The translations under genes were made by a program, and so were the position numbers. DNA of 64,000 nt from Caprimulgus europaeus (lineage: Eukaryota; Chordata; Aves; Caprimulgiformes; Caprimulgidae): the NCBI GenBank assembly GCA_907165065.1, contig OU015532.1:35134339-35198338 (forward strand), read 5' to 3'. Shown piece by piece: positions 13,301 through 25,300 of the stretch. The notes beneath the pieces were generated by a model. It saw only the letters and a list, made by a program, of their open reading frames with translations. It ran no database searches and was not told the DNA's origin. The first letter of the stretch is position 1. Each line of letters opens with the position of its first letter.

Positions 13301-16300
13301 TAGACCACTAGAGACTGGAAGGCCACCAGTGACTGTTTTGTATTTTCATGGAAAGTACTGGAGGGCAAGTAACTTAAACTGAATTTCACTGTCGACCATT
13401 AACTGCTTGTTTGTCCTTTCCTGATTGTTTACCTTGGAATACTTTGCACTGTACAAGTGCTGAATGTCCAAACAGTAGCAGATACCAGCTGCAACAGACA
13501 CAGTACTTCACGCTGAAAGATGAGGATGTAGGTGTCTCAGGCTGGGCTTTCTAATTTCATCAATTATTTTAGCTGTAAGAACAGTAATGTATTGGCTGTA
13601 ATATATTAACTTTGGTGAGTAAGTAACTTTATCTTGTGCAGAATGAGGATGCTATTCATTAGATAAATCCATATATTGAATAACAAGAAAAAACAAATAC
13701 TGTATAGCTATCAGTTGGATGACTGTGGCGTACACACCCTACTCACAGAATGTTACAGCGTTTCTGTGTGACTAAAGTCTGTACCATAAAGCCTGCCTTC
13801 AAAACTAATAAATCACACAAAGCCAGCTTGGCTTTTGAATGTTTGCCAATGCAAATTTTATCTCTTTTTACTGCAAGTGTGGAAGGTGGAGGATTGCACA
13901 AGGAAGTATCCCATGGCCTGACGACATACTGTAGTAAGCTGAATTGATTAAAATTATGGGGTTTTGTGGTAGCACTATAAAATCTGAAACAAGGTAGAGA
14001 AGAGATTTATTCTACCAGTTTTCTCATATTTCTATATGAACTGCATCTCTAGACTCCTATAAGTGTGTATTCATTCATATCTTCTGGATGGATACTAGAA
14101 AACTGTTGAGTTAGGAATGGTGTACTTTTTCCACGGAGTGTACTGAGTAACTTCCTTACCACATTCTCTAATAAGCAAATTTTTCCCATCAGCCCATTTT
14201 TCGTCTGTTGCAGCCTTTTGGAGGCAACTTGTGTACTGTATCAGCAGGGGTATAATTCTTCTTCCTGATTTCATGACTAGTTTCTGTCTTAGGGCATTAG
14301 TAATTACTAAATACGATCTCCTGGATGGTGCTTAAGCAAAACAACCTATCCAGACAGAGAAACCTGTGTCTCTTTTGCCACCCATTTTTGTCTGCCTTCC
14401 ATTGTAAGAAATGATAATTTGCATCTCTCTTACAGGGTTCTCGGTGTTCATTACCTATTTCAAAATATATTTAAGTACTATAATCATGTTCATATGTTGT
14501 CCTGTATGTATTTTAAATAAAACAAAAAATCCCATGTTTGTGCAGTTATCTGCAGAATATTTTAAATGATTGAGAAATCATTCTGTATATGTTTCAGAAA
14601 TTCAGTTTATTATAATTAATGAAATTTCTCAACATTTCTAAAAGATTTTGCTTAAAGATACTCCTCTTGATAAGAAATGCTGTGTTAGGAATTTACATAT
14701 TACTAAAAATTTTAATCTTTCTGATTTCAGACTCTTAACAGTTCACTGATACTTATCAGTCTTCTGAAAAATGTAATTGTTTGCGGATCAATTAAAATTG
14801 TAATTACAGTAAATAAACTTTTGATGCCATATTTATTTTGCTATTTTAGCAAATTAGCCATACATGGTTATTGATGCGATTTTTAAAGTTGTTAAATAGT
14901 ATTTTAACTATTGTTTATGTACTGTAAAAAAATATGAATTCCACAGTATTTTATTCTGCTTTTCACTTCCAGGTTTGTTCATTTTATTGTATTGTTGTGT
15001 CATCATATAATGAGGTAACTTCAGAAATAAAGAGTGCTTGACTCAAATTTTCATCATCAAAAGCAAGAACTAGAAGCTAAGAGTGATGCAATAAGGAGCT
15101 ATGTTCCTAGTTTCTCAGATGAAACATCTATATAAAAACCTTGTTATAAAAAAATACTATGTTCATTTAGTTTCATATTTATTTTTAGAACTTTATTTCT
15201 AACCACATGAATAAATAATTGCTTCTGTATTGTAGGTTGTTACCTACCTGGCGGGTTGTGGCCTGCAGAGCTGTCCAGTATTGCTGGCTAAAGGGTATCC
15301 AGACATTGGATGGAATCCAATAGAGGGTGAACGTTACCTGTCATTCTTAAGATTTGCAGTTTTTGTTAACAGTAAGTGTAATTTCTTGGCATCCAATTCC
15401 CATCAAAAGGTTTTCTTAAAATTACTTTTCTAACCATAAAAATGTGTTAGTGGATGAAGATATGTTAATGCATACTGTTCTCATCACAAATACAAGATTA
15501 TTGATATATGCTACTTACTGAATTTTTTTTAATCTTCCTGGTTAGTTGCATTTTTTCCTTACTCTTTTCAACTTCATAATTTAATAGAGTAACCTGTTAA
15601 AGTAGCAAATGATAGGAACTCTTTCAGCCAGTAAGCTGTGGTGTTTACATATGCCACATATGCTGGTTGTTAACATAACCAGTGAGCACTGATTTTTAGA
15701 CCTTTTTTGGCTACTATACCCCTGGGAGATCTAGAGGTTTGTAATTAAGCCCTTTTGCATTAAAAAAAAGCAAATTTCCAATAGGTCACATGCTTACATA
15801 GTTCTGAGGGATCACTCTTTGTAAAGCACTCTGACTGTGTACCTTAAATCTGATGTCTTAGAAAAAGAAAAAAATCTTCTCTATGTTATACTTGGTTCTG
15901 TGGGCGATTTCATTTTGAAATTTATGAAAAAAATATGCTAAAATAAAATCAAGATTATCTGAATGCCAGTAAACAAAAAGCATCCTCCAATTCATGTGGA
16001 TTTTTTACATCACACAAGTAATTTAGTTTAGAGATTAGATGAGAGAAAAGATTTGTCTGTTCACCACCTATCTGGTCTGCCAATATGGAAAGTGCTTTAA
16101 AGGACAGCTTGGGACAGCCAGAAGAGAAATAATTTTAAACAGTCTAATTTTTATATTTTGTCTGTTCTATTCACATACTATTGGTCTGAAATTAGGAAAT
16201 AATACCTGAGACAGAAACAATAAATATATTTACAGTTCAGTAAACATATGAAGTATGTTCATTAGTTGATAAGCCTGTAGCTATTGAGTGAGCTGCTAAA

Positions 16301-19300
16301 CTAACTTGGCAAACTGCTGTGATACAAGAAATATAGAAGTAGTAGTCATTGAGTTAATAAAGTATGTGGTTTTCATTGTTGATTTAATAAATAAATGTTA
16401 ATAGTACTCTGTATAATTAGATGAAGATAACTTTGAACTTACTTGTTATAGTTTATTTAGGGTATGAAGAGTAAACTTTGCTGGATGGACTGCTAGTCAG
16501 TAGAATTAAGTTTTAGTTTCAAGTGTTTCAGCTGCTTTTTTTCTGAAAAACAGTTATTGTTGGGGTTTTGAACCTTCTTATTATCACAGTTTTGGAGACA
16601 GCAATTTTGAAAATGAGGTTACCAATTTCACTGTGTCCGCTGCTTGAGAGGGCAATTACAAATATAAATTAGTAAAATCTTTGGGTTGTTGAAGTAAAAG
16701 CAACAAATACGCACTTGTAAACACATGAATGAATTTTGATTTTGGCCAGAGAATCCCTGGAATAAGCAAAACTTAAATTTTGCTTGGTTTCTTCATTAAG
16801 TTGAAGAAATGTCTTCATTTGCCTATGAGGTTAATTAGAGCAGGCTGCAAGATATTAACGCTGTTTGCAGCAGTTGGGTGCCCCATTAGAAGGGATGTGG
16901 AAAAGAAATAAGGTCAGAATAAGATTCTAGTACAAGAAATTGTACACTGCATTAAACGCGGTGAAACCAGCAACCGCTGTCAGCCAGCGAGGAGCACGAG
17001 TAGAGAGGAGGAGGAGGCGGTCCCGGAGCCAGGGGAGGCTGCGGCCGTGACGCCGAGTGCCGTCAGGAGCAGCCGATCGCGGGAGCGGGGCTGGCGCGGC
17101 GGGGCGGTGCCAGGGACACCCGCGGGAGATTTAAATGGACCCCAGGGGGCGCGAGCGGCCAGGGCGTGGCAGTTCGCGCGGGTAGGGCGAACAGGAGCGG
17201 CGAGCAGCTCACTGTAGCTCTGCTGATAGCAGCACTCCATAGCAGCAGCCCGCCAACTTGTGCATGTGTCCCAGGCTGCCTCTGACTATGGTGTCCTCCA
17301 GGCAGAGGGCTTGCAGCAAAAAGACTGTGGTGACTCAGCCAGAGGGCTGCCCCAAACGGTGGCTGTTCAGGTCTCTGGCTGCAGGGAGTGCCAGGGCCGG
17401 CTGCTGCCAGGGGAGGGAGGGAGGGAGGCACTCCACCTGTGTGAGCAGGTGTTCGACCTGCTCAGTGTGGTGGTGAAACTCAAGGAGGAGGTCGAGAGAC
17501 TGAGGATCATCAGGGAGTGTGAGAAGGAGATTGACTGGTGGAGTAACTCCCTGGCGTGCCAGTCAGAAATGCCCCAGGAGGATACCCCCAAAAAGATGAT
17601 GGAACCCCCACCCTGTCAGGCAGAGGAGGGGGTACCTGAGGCAGCTCCTGCCCTGTCGCTGTCAGGTGGAGGCAAGGGACCAAAAAGATGAGGAGGGTTG
17701 GAAGAAAGTCCCAGTTCGGCAACATGGGCAACCCCCCTCCCTACCTGCCTTGCTCCCTCAGGTGCCCCTCTGTAATAGGTTTGAGGCCCTGCCTCTTGAA
17801 GGAGAGGTAGGTGAGGATGTGGTGCAAGGCCCACCTACAAGGCTACAGAGGGAGAGGAGGTTGACTCAGCCCCCCAAGATGGCCTCTGGTAGGAAAGAAA
17901 GAAGGGCAATTGTAGTGGGCAATTCCCTTCTGAGGGGGACAGAGGGCCCAATATGCAGGGTTGACCCTCAACACAGGGAAGTGTGCAGTCTTCCTGGAGC
18001 CCAGATCAGGGACATCACCAGGGCATTCCCCAGCCTGGAGCACCTGATGGACTACTGCCCACTGCTGATCTTCCAGACAGGTGGGGAGGAAGCTGCATCC
18101 TGTAGTCTGAGGGGGATGAAGAAAGACTTCAAGGCCTTGGGATGGTTGGTGAAAGGGTCTGGGGCACAAGTGATTTTCTCTTCTGTCCTTCCCCTTTTGG
18201 GTGCTGACATGGGATGGAATGGCAGAATTCAGGCCATAAATGACTGGCTCCAGGACTGGTGCTACAGGCAGGGCTTTGGTTCTTTGATCATGGCTGGTTT
18301 CATAGGACACCAGTCCAGACAGTGATGTGTGGGGAAGGCCTATCCCGCAGGGGCAAAAGGAGGCTGGGGCAGGAATTAGCAGGGCTCATTTGTAGAGCTT
18401 TAAACTAGATTGGAAGGGGGAAGGGGTCACAGCTGGGCTCGTGCCAGTGGGGCAGCACTCTAGAACTGATGAAGGCCGGGAGGCCTCCCACCCCCCTGGG
18501 ATGAAGTTGGTGCACTCGGCTCGCTCCCTGCAATGCCTGTACACCAATGCACGCAGTGTGGGGAGCAAGCAGGAGGAGTTAGAAACCCGTGTTCAGTCAG
18601 GGGATTGTGGCAGATCTGGTGGCAGTTACAGAGACATGGTGGGATAGCTCACATGACTGGAATGTGGCCATGGATGGCTGTGTCCTTCTCAGGAAAGACA
18701 GGCCAGCAAGGCGAGGTGGTGGAGTTGCTCTTTACGTGAGAGAGCAGCTGCAGTGTATTGAGATCTGTCCAGGGGCGGATGAGGAGCGAGTTGAGAGTCT
18801 GTGGGTGAAAATCAAGGGGCAGGCTGGTATGGGTGATACTGCTGTGGGTGTCTATTACAGGCCACCAGATCAGGGTGAGGAAGTTGACGAAGCCTTCTAC
18901 AGGCAGCTGAGAGCAGCCTTGCAATCACTGGCCCTGGTTGTCATGGGGGATTTTAACTACCCTGATGTTTGCTGGAGGGACTACTCAGCCAGCCACCCCC
19001 AATCCAGGAGGTTCCTCCAGTGCATCGATGATAACTTCCTGATGCAAATGGTGGATGAACAACTAGGAGGGGAGCACTGCTGGATCTCATCCTCACTAAC
19101 AAGGAGGGTCTGGTTGAAGAGGTAAAGGTTGAAGACTGCCTGGGCTGCAGCGACCATGAGATGGTGAAGTTCAGGATCTCATGTGGCAGCAACAGAATTC
19201 CAAGCAGAATTGCCACATCTGGAATATTGTGTCCAGTTCTGGGCCCCACAGTTCAAGAAGGACAGGGAACTGCTTGAGAGAGTCCAGCACAGAGCCACCA

Positions 19301-22300
19301 AGATGATGAAGGGAGTGGAGCATCTCCCTTATGAGGAAAGGCTGAGGGAGCTGGGTCTCTCTAGCTTGGAGAAGAGGAGGCTGAGGGGTGACCTCATTAA
19401 CGTTTATAAATATATGAAGGGTGAGTGTCAGGTGGATGGGGCCAGGCTCTTCTCAGTGATGCCCAATGACAGGACAAGGGGCAATGGGTGTAAGCTGGAA
19501 CACAGGAGGTTCCACTTAAACTTGAGAAGAAACTTCTCTACTGTGAGGGTGCCAGAGCACTGGAACAGGCTGCCCAGGGAGGTTGTGGAGTCTCCTTCTC
19601 TGGAGACATTCAAGACCCGCCTGGACGCCTTCCTGTGTGACCTCATGTAGGTGTTCCTGCTCTGGCAGGGGGATTGGACTGGATGATCTTTCAAGGTCCC
19701 TTCCAATCCCCAACATTCTGTGATTCTGTGTGAAAATGTAGACTAATTAGTTCTTGATAAACTTCTATTGACTTCAGTAGAGCAGCATTAAAGATTAGTT
19801 TGACCTCTGTGCTTAAAGTAAATTTATTTCCTGCACATTCTAAATAAAACTACCTGCAAGGGGCTTTTGCTGATATGTGCTTCCTTTCACTCCAGATTGC
19901 ACTCCTCACAAGTCTATCACTGACATGTTGACAACTGCCTGAATTAAGATAATTTTTTTAACATCTAGGTCTAAATTGTATTGGGAATGAGCCACTCAAA
20001 ACAATATTGGTAGTGCTTTTATTAAACTAAAAAAGAATTATATTTTTATACTTTATTTGTATTTGCTATTTGATTCTACAATTTCTGTACTGGTTTAGTG
20101 TTGTAGCTTCCACGTAAAATACAGATACTGAGGATCCAAGCTACTGACATCATAAGATCAGTGACTATGAGCTGTTTCTTTTCCTGTAATTTGTTTTCTT
20201 CCTACATGTGCCATTAATTTCATATCTTCCTACAGATTATTAGTATTCTTATAAGGTATTCCCTGTGAATTTCTGAACTGTTGCATTTAACCATACGCTG
20301 AGCTTTTGACCCAATTATTATTCCTGTCATGCTTCCATGTGCCACTGACTGCAGTCCATGAAACAGTTAGTTACATACAAAGAGTTCATTTAAATGGAGG
20401 TTCCTTTTCCTAATGACTTTTTTCCAGCAAGCATCTAGATCACAACCTGTACTGAATTTATACAGTAGTTAAAATCACTCTTTTCCCCTTCCAAATATAC
20501 ATACATTTTTCCAGACAAAGCTGTTATAAATGAGGTTGTTTCAGGCAAGCCATGACCTTTAAAATTCATTTTAATGTGATTTTTGTATATAGAAAAGATG
20601 ATGTATTCAATTTCAGGCTTTAAATAGCAAGCAGAAGATTTAACAAAGATTTAAACATGCAGTAGAAAGAATCAGGAGATGATAGGTATATTTAACCTAA
20701 AATACAATTTGTTATTCTTCAGTCACATTGAGAAGATTAAACTCCGAGATGTGTTTTCCACTGCTGAAGTACCAAGGACATAATGTTAAGCAACATTCCT
20801 TCCTTCAGTTGGCCCATTAAAAATCGAATAGCTCTCACACCCTGTCCTGGGTCTGGCTGGAATGGAATTAGCTTTCTCCATCGTAACCCGTCTAGTGCTG
20901 TGCTTTTCATTTACGGCAGAGGCAGTGTTGGCTGTCATGGCTCACCCAGTGGTTTGACTGTTGCTGAGCAGTGCTTGTGCAGCATGAAGGCTTTCTCCCT
21001 TTTTTTCCCCTCTGTGCCCCATCCCCGGCCCCAGTGAATAGGTTCAGGGTGGGCAAGAGGTTAGGAGGGGACACAGCTGAGACAGCTGACCCAGGCTGAC
21101 CAAAGAGATATTCCATACCATGATGTTGTGCTCAGCAATAAAAGCTCAGGGAAAGGAGAAGGAAAAGAGGGTTCATGGTTGTGGTGCTTGTCTTCCCAAA
21201 CAACCATGACGTGTGCTGAGGCCCTGCTTTCTAGGAACTGGTTAAACATCTGCCTGGGAAGCACTGAATGAATTTGTCTTTTTGCTTTGATCACGTGCAT
21301 AGCTTTTGCTTTCTCTGCTACACAGTTGTTATCTCAATCTGTGACTCGTCACACCTTCCTTCTATTTCTCTCTGTCCCTGGGAGAGGGGAGGGAGTGAGA
21401 GGCTCTGGGGGTTGGCTGGAGTCAAAACTTCCTTCCTGCCCTTCCCAGTGGCAGACTTCTCACCTCTTGGGACTATTAGCCTTTATACCAGAGAGAGCAG
21501 TCTTTGCGATAAAAAACAATTTAACCTTCTAAAGTGAACCATTCTAGATTGAGTGTATGAAAAACTTTTGCAAGGCAAGTGTACAGTGTCACTTTTAAAC
21601 CTAGGTATATTTTTGAGAAGGCATCTCCAATGCTGCCAACTTGATAGATTTTTGTTTTCAAAAATAAGGATGAGGATTTCTTTTATATTTTGCAAAAATT
21701 TAGGGGAAAATTTAGTTGTCTTCTGACCTCAGGTTACCTTTCAGGAAAAAGTGTGTACAGTGCTTTTTGTTCCTCAGGTGAAAGTGTTGAGGAAAATGCA
21801 AGTGTTGTTGTCAAGCTCCTTATTCGCCGGCCAGAGTGCTTTGGACCAGACCTTAGGGGAGAAGGAGGAAATGGTTTGCTGGCAGCTATGCAGGAAGCAA
21901 TCAGGATCTCAGAGAATCCTACTCGTGACCTTCCCTCCCAGGCATATAAAAGAGAAGGGTAAGTAAATGTGAATGCTTATGTGGCAAATGATGATTTAAT
22001 AGCTGGTTTAATCATGCTTGCAATATGTGGATAATAGGCCCTATTGTGTAAGGCATTATACAAACATGGAGCATTAAGGATTCGCACCCACAAGCAGTTG
22101 TCATTTGGAATTGATAAAGCATGAGCAATATAAAAGTGGAATAAGAGTTACAGAAAAGAAGAAGCCTGAATGACAAAGCAAAGGAGAAGGCTATTGTGGA
22201 ATGAAGATAAGGTAAAGTGAAAGAGGAAGATAGAAGGCTCATGTGAAGTCAGTTATTACTGTTCAATTGCATGCTTACTCTAGGGATAAAAGCCCTGTAA

Positions 22301-25300
22301 TCTGGAGCCAGAGGAAATTAGTATATCTGATTAATAGTCTCTGGATCACTGATGTAGCTCCAGAGAGGAGCTATGAACTTACATTTGCAAAAATGCTCAC
22401 TGGTATTGTTTACCTTTTAGTGATGATGATGATGAGGAGGAGATTGTGCACATGGGCAATGCAATCATGTCATTTTACTCAGCTCTCATAGATTTACTTG
22501 GACGCTGTGCACCAGAAGTGCATGTAAGTTCACTTTGTCACTTGCTCAGAAAATGCAGGAGATTTATAAACAGAACTGTGCATGTCAAACTAAACTGTTC
22601 TCTATTCAAAGGCTTCTTCCCTACAGAAGGTGGGCTTTATTGCATTTCTTGCTATATCTAGACAAATGTGTTCCCTGCAAGCTGTTTATAAAGAATGATC
22701 TTTTGATTCCTTATGCTTTTTTATTTATCTAAAATGTTTAGAATTTTTATATGACTGCATAATCAAAATAAAGATGAATTACTAATGTTGTACATTTATA
22801 CTACCAATGAAATTTCTGAAACTAGCCCTTTACTGTTCTCTAGAAAGCCATAAAAATAATTTTAATAAGAATATGATACAGAGCTGCTTTTATGTGCACT
22901 GATGAAATATTTTATCTACACCACATGAATGCATGGAAAAATATGTAAAATAACTGTTTTGACTGCAATGCCTGTAACAGCCATATACAAGACTTGGTTT
23001 TAGTTAGACTGACTTTTGGTAGTCAGTATTTAAAATTCTTTAGTAGCATAAATCCCACTGAAAGTGCAATATGTATCTCAATACAACAAGAAGTGAGAAA
23101 TTCTGCTTGTAGCTTCCCTACTCACTATTACCAAAGCTATTAACTTTATTAGCTGTAAAGCTGTATGTACTTGTCTCTTGCCAGAGTTTATGGTTTCATG
23201 TTAAGAAAATTACTGGAAGGGATTTTCAGAGACACAGGTTGTGATACCTAATTTCTGCTAGAAGTTGAAAGGAATTGGTCACCTCATTGTTGTTAATACC
23301 TTCTGAAATTTTTAGTGCCTGAAAATAATAGAAAAATGCCTCAATGCCTCAGACAGGTTTGCACCTGTTCGTAGCATAAAGAGGCAAGCGCAAAACCTGA
23401 CACTGTGGGTTCTGTAAGTAACATGAGTCTTTCAGAAATTTCACTTCAGTTTCATCACTTTTACCTGCTTGGTTTAGGAATCTTATGCATGGGGGGTTTT
23501 TTGTGTTTTATTGAGAGATTATTGACTTGATATCAAAATTAGGACAGATTCAAAAGTAGGATCAGCTGAAAATCAGCAGCTCCATTAGAGTGCTGGGATA
23601 AATTGAATTTCTATGTGGCTTTTTCCAATGTTTGAAAAAAATCATATTGATATTGGTGTTTTGAGGAAATTTTTCTTATGTCTCTCAGTACTAAATTTCT
23701 TCATTGATAAAATTTTTCTAACAGCTTATTCAAAGTGGAAAAGGGGAAGCTATTAGAATCAGGTCAATCCTTCGATCTCTAGTGCCAACTGAAGATTTGG
23801 TTGGGATTATAAGTATACCACTCAAGCTGTCAACAGTTAACAAAGGTAACTTCAATACTTTTATTAAATCAGTTATTCTTTTTATGAAAAGCACAAAAGC
23901 CTTCAGGTGTAAAATAGAGCAGTTTTGTTAGAGCTGAGTACAAGCAGAGAACTGGTCTTCAGATTTTAATTAGATATGTATCAATTAGAGCTATTCCAGT
24001 AGAACAGATACTTACTCCTGTGGAGCAGATAATGTAAGAACATAATAAATACTTTGCAGGATCACACCACTGGGCTGTGCATCCCAGTACTTTGTCTCCA
24101 GCAGTGGCTGTAGAGATGCTGTCTCTTTAGTGTCTTGAACTCAGTCACTTTGTACTTCCACACCATCCAGTCATTTGTTTAGAAATATTAAGAGTATGCC
24201 TCCCTGCCCATTCTGTTTCTGGACCTGGTGGCCAAGAATGTATCAAAACCCTTTGGAATAATGTCTGTACCCACAAACTCCTCTAGCAGTAAGTTCCAGA
24301 ACTTCATTATTTGCTACATAAAGAAGCATTTTAAGCATATCTTTTTTCTTTTTTTTTTTTTAACTTATACTCTACTAATTTTAATTAACACGCTGGAATT
24401 GTAATATTTTGGGATTTGGTGTATAGCAGTTCTTCATTCACCTTGTCAGCTACTTGCATCATTTTCTACATCTCAGTCATAAACCTTCTCAGTCCTCATT
24501 TTTCCAAATTCAAAAATCTCAACTTTTCTTAGTCTCTTATTGTAAGATAATTGCTCCATTGCCTGAATCATTTTAGTTGCCCTTCTCTGTGCCTTCACTA
24601 TCTCTATTCTGCAGTCCTCAGATATGGAAAACTGCATTGGGATGTACACTAGTCATGAACAGATTGTACTGATAATGTGGGCACACAGTAGTTTGGTTTA
24701 TGTATTAATTTTCTATTTTATATAGCAGCAAAATGGTGCCCTCTCATATTCTGAATATGCTATTCTGATAGTGCCCAATATCTTGACTTACTTGGTCACT
24801 GCTACACATTGAACTGATGTTTTCACAGAATTGCAGGGATGACCTCAGGATCTCTTTGTAACGTCAGTTCCAAGCTCAACATCATGCAGGCGTATCTCTT
24901 TTTTGCAGATGCATTGATGCATTAGCTTAGAGTTGTCTGCATTGAAGTACAACTGTGTCTACTTTGTCTGCTCAGTTTTGTTAATGATTTAACCATTGTC
25001 ATGGGTGAGTGTTTAAAGTGTGACTTAACAAGAGTTTGATGGCAAGGTTCACTCTATTACTTACTACATGGAGGAAACGTAGCGAGGAAGAATCAGGTTA
25101 GAATCGATTTAGGGTGATTCACACAGGGACTGGAGGTGCAGAAAGGTAAGGGATACTCTCCCATTGAGTCACACCTGAGGTTCGGAATGGACTCCCTTGC
25201 TTTCCTAATTCCTTCTCAGAGAGGAGTCTGGGTGCAACTAGATCCACTCCTATTCCCAGACTTGGTCAGTGGTTTATGGCTAAGGGATTATGTGTGTTTA

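Larger units (their letters stand above)
12187..15235 (+). other. RYR3 intron 4
   Basis: 3049 bp. It contains a purine-rich block (about 12420-13180) and an old antisense CR1 fragment (about 13190-13440). From 13441 to 15235 I see nothing but AT-rich intron. Confidence 0.75.
16955..19733 (+). mobile_element. CR1 LINE with 5' UTR, ORF1 and endonuclease, internally deleted for reverse transcriptase
   Basis: A 2.8 kb CR1 copy in the RYR3 sense direction. In order it has a GC- and CpG-rich leader (about 16960-17250), ORF1 remnants (17260-18325), the ORF2 endonuclease region (about 18480-19200), a junction near 19213, then the C-terminal ORF2 end (19213-19650) and 3' UTR ending in acattctgtgattctgtg at 19733. 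The polymerase core between endonuclease and C-terminus is missing. Most avian CR1 copies are 5'-truncated, so retention of the leader and ORF1 is unusual. I find no convincing target-site duplication. Several frameshifts show it is dead. Confidence 0.9.
15372..21777 (+). other. RYR3 intron 5
   Basis: The largest intron in the window (6406 bp). It contains the RT-less CR1 (about 16955-19733) and an ERVL-like LTR (about 20843-21430). The stretches 15372-16950 and 19740-20840 hold nothing I recognise. Confidence 0.8.

Noticed and set aside
17666..18325. 219-residue open frame as a novel protein
   Set aside because: It matches CR1 ORF1 (GNSLLRGTE block) and is followed directly by CR1 endonuclease sequence.
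16930..19760. Target-site duplication around the intron 5 CR1 (gtgaaa at both ends)
   Set aside because: Only about six bases match, in AT/G-rich sequence, and neither boundary is certain.
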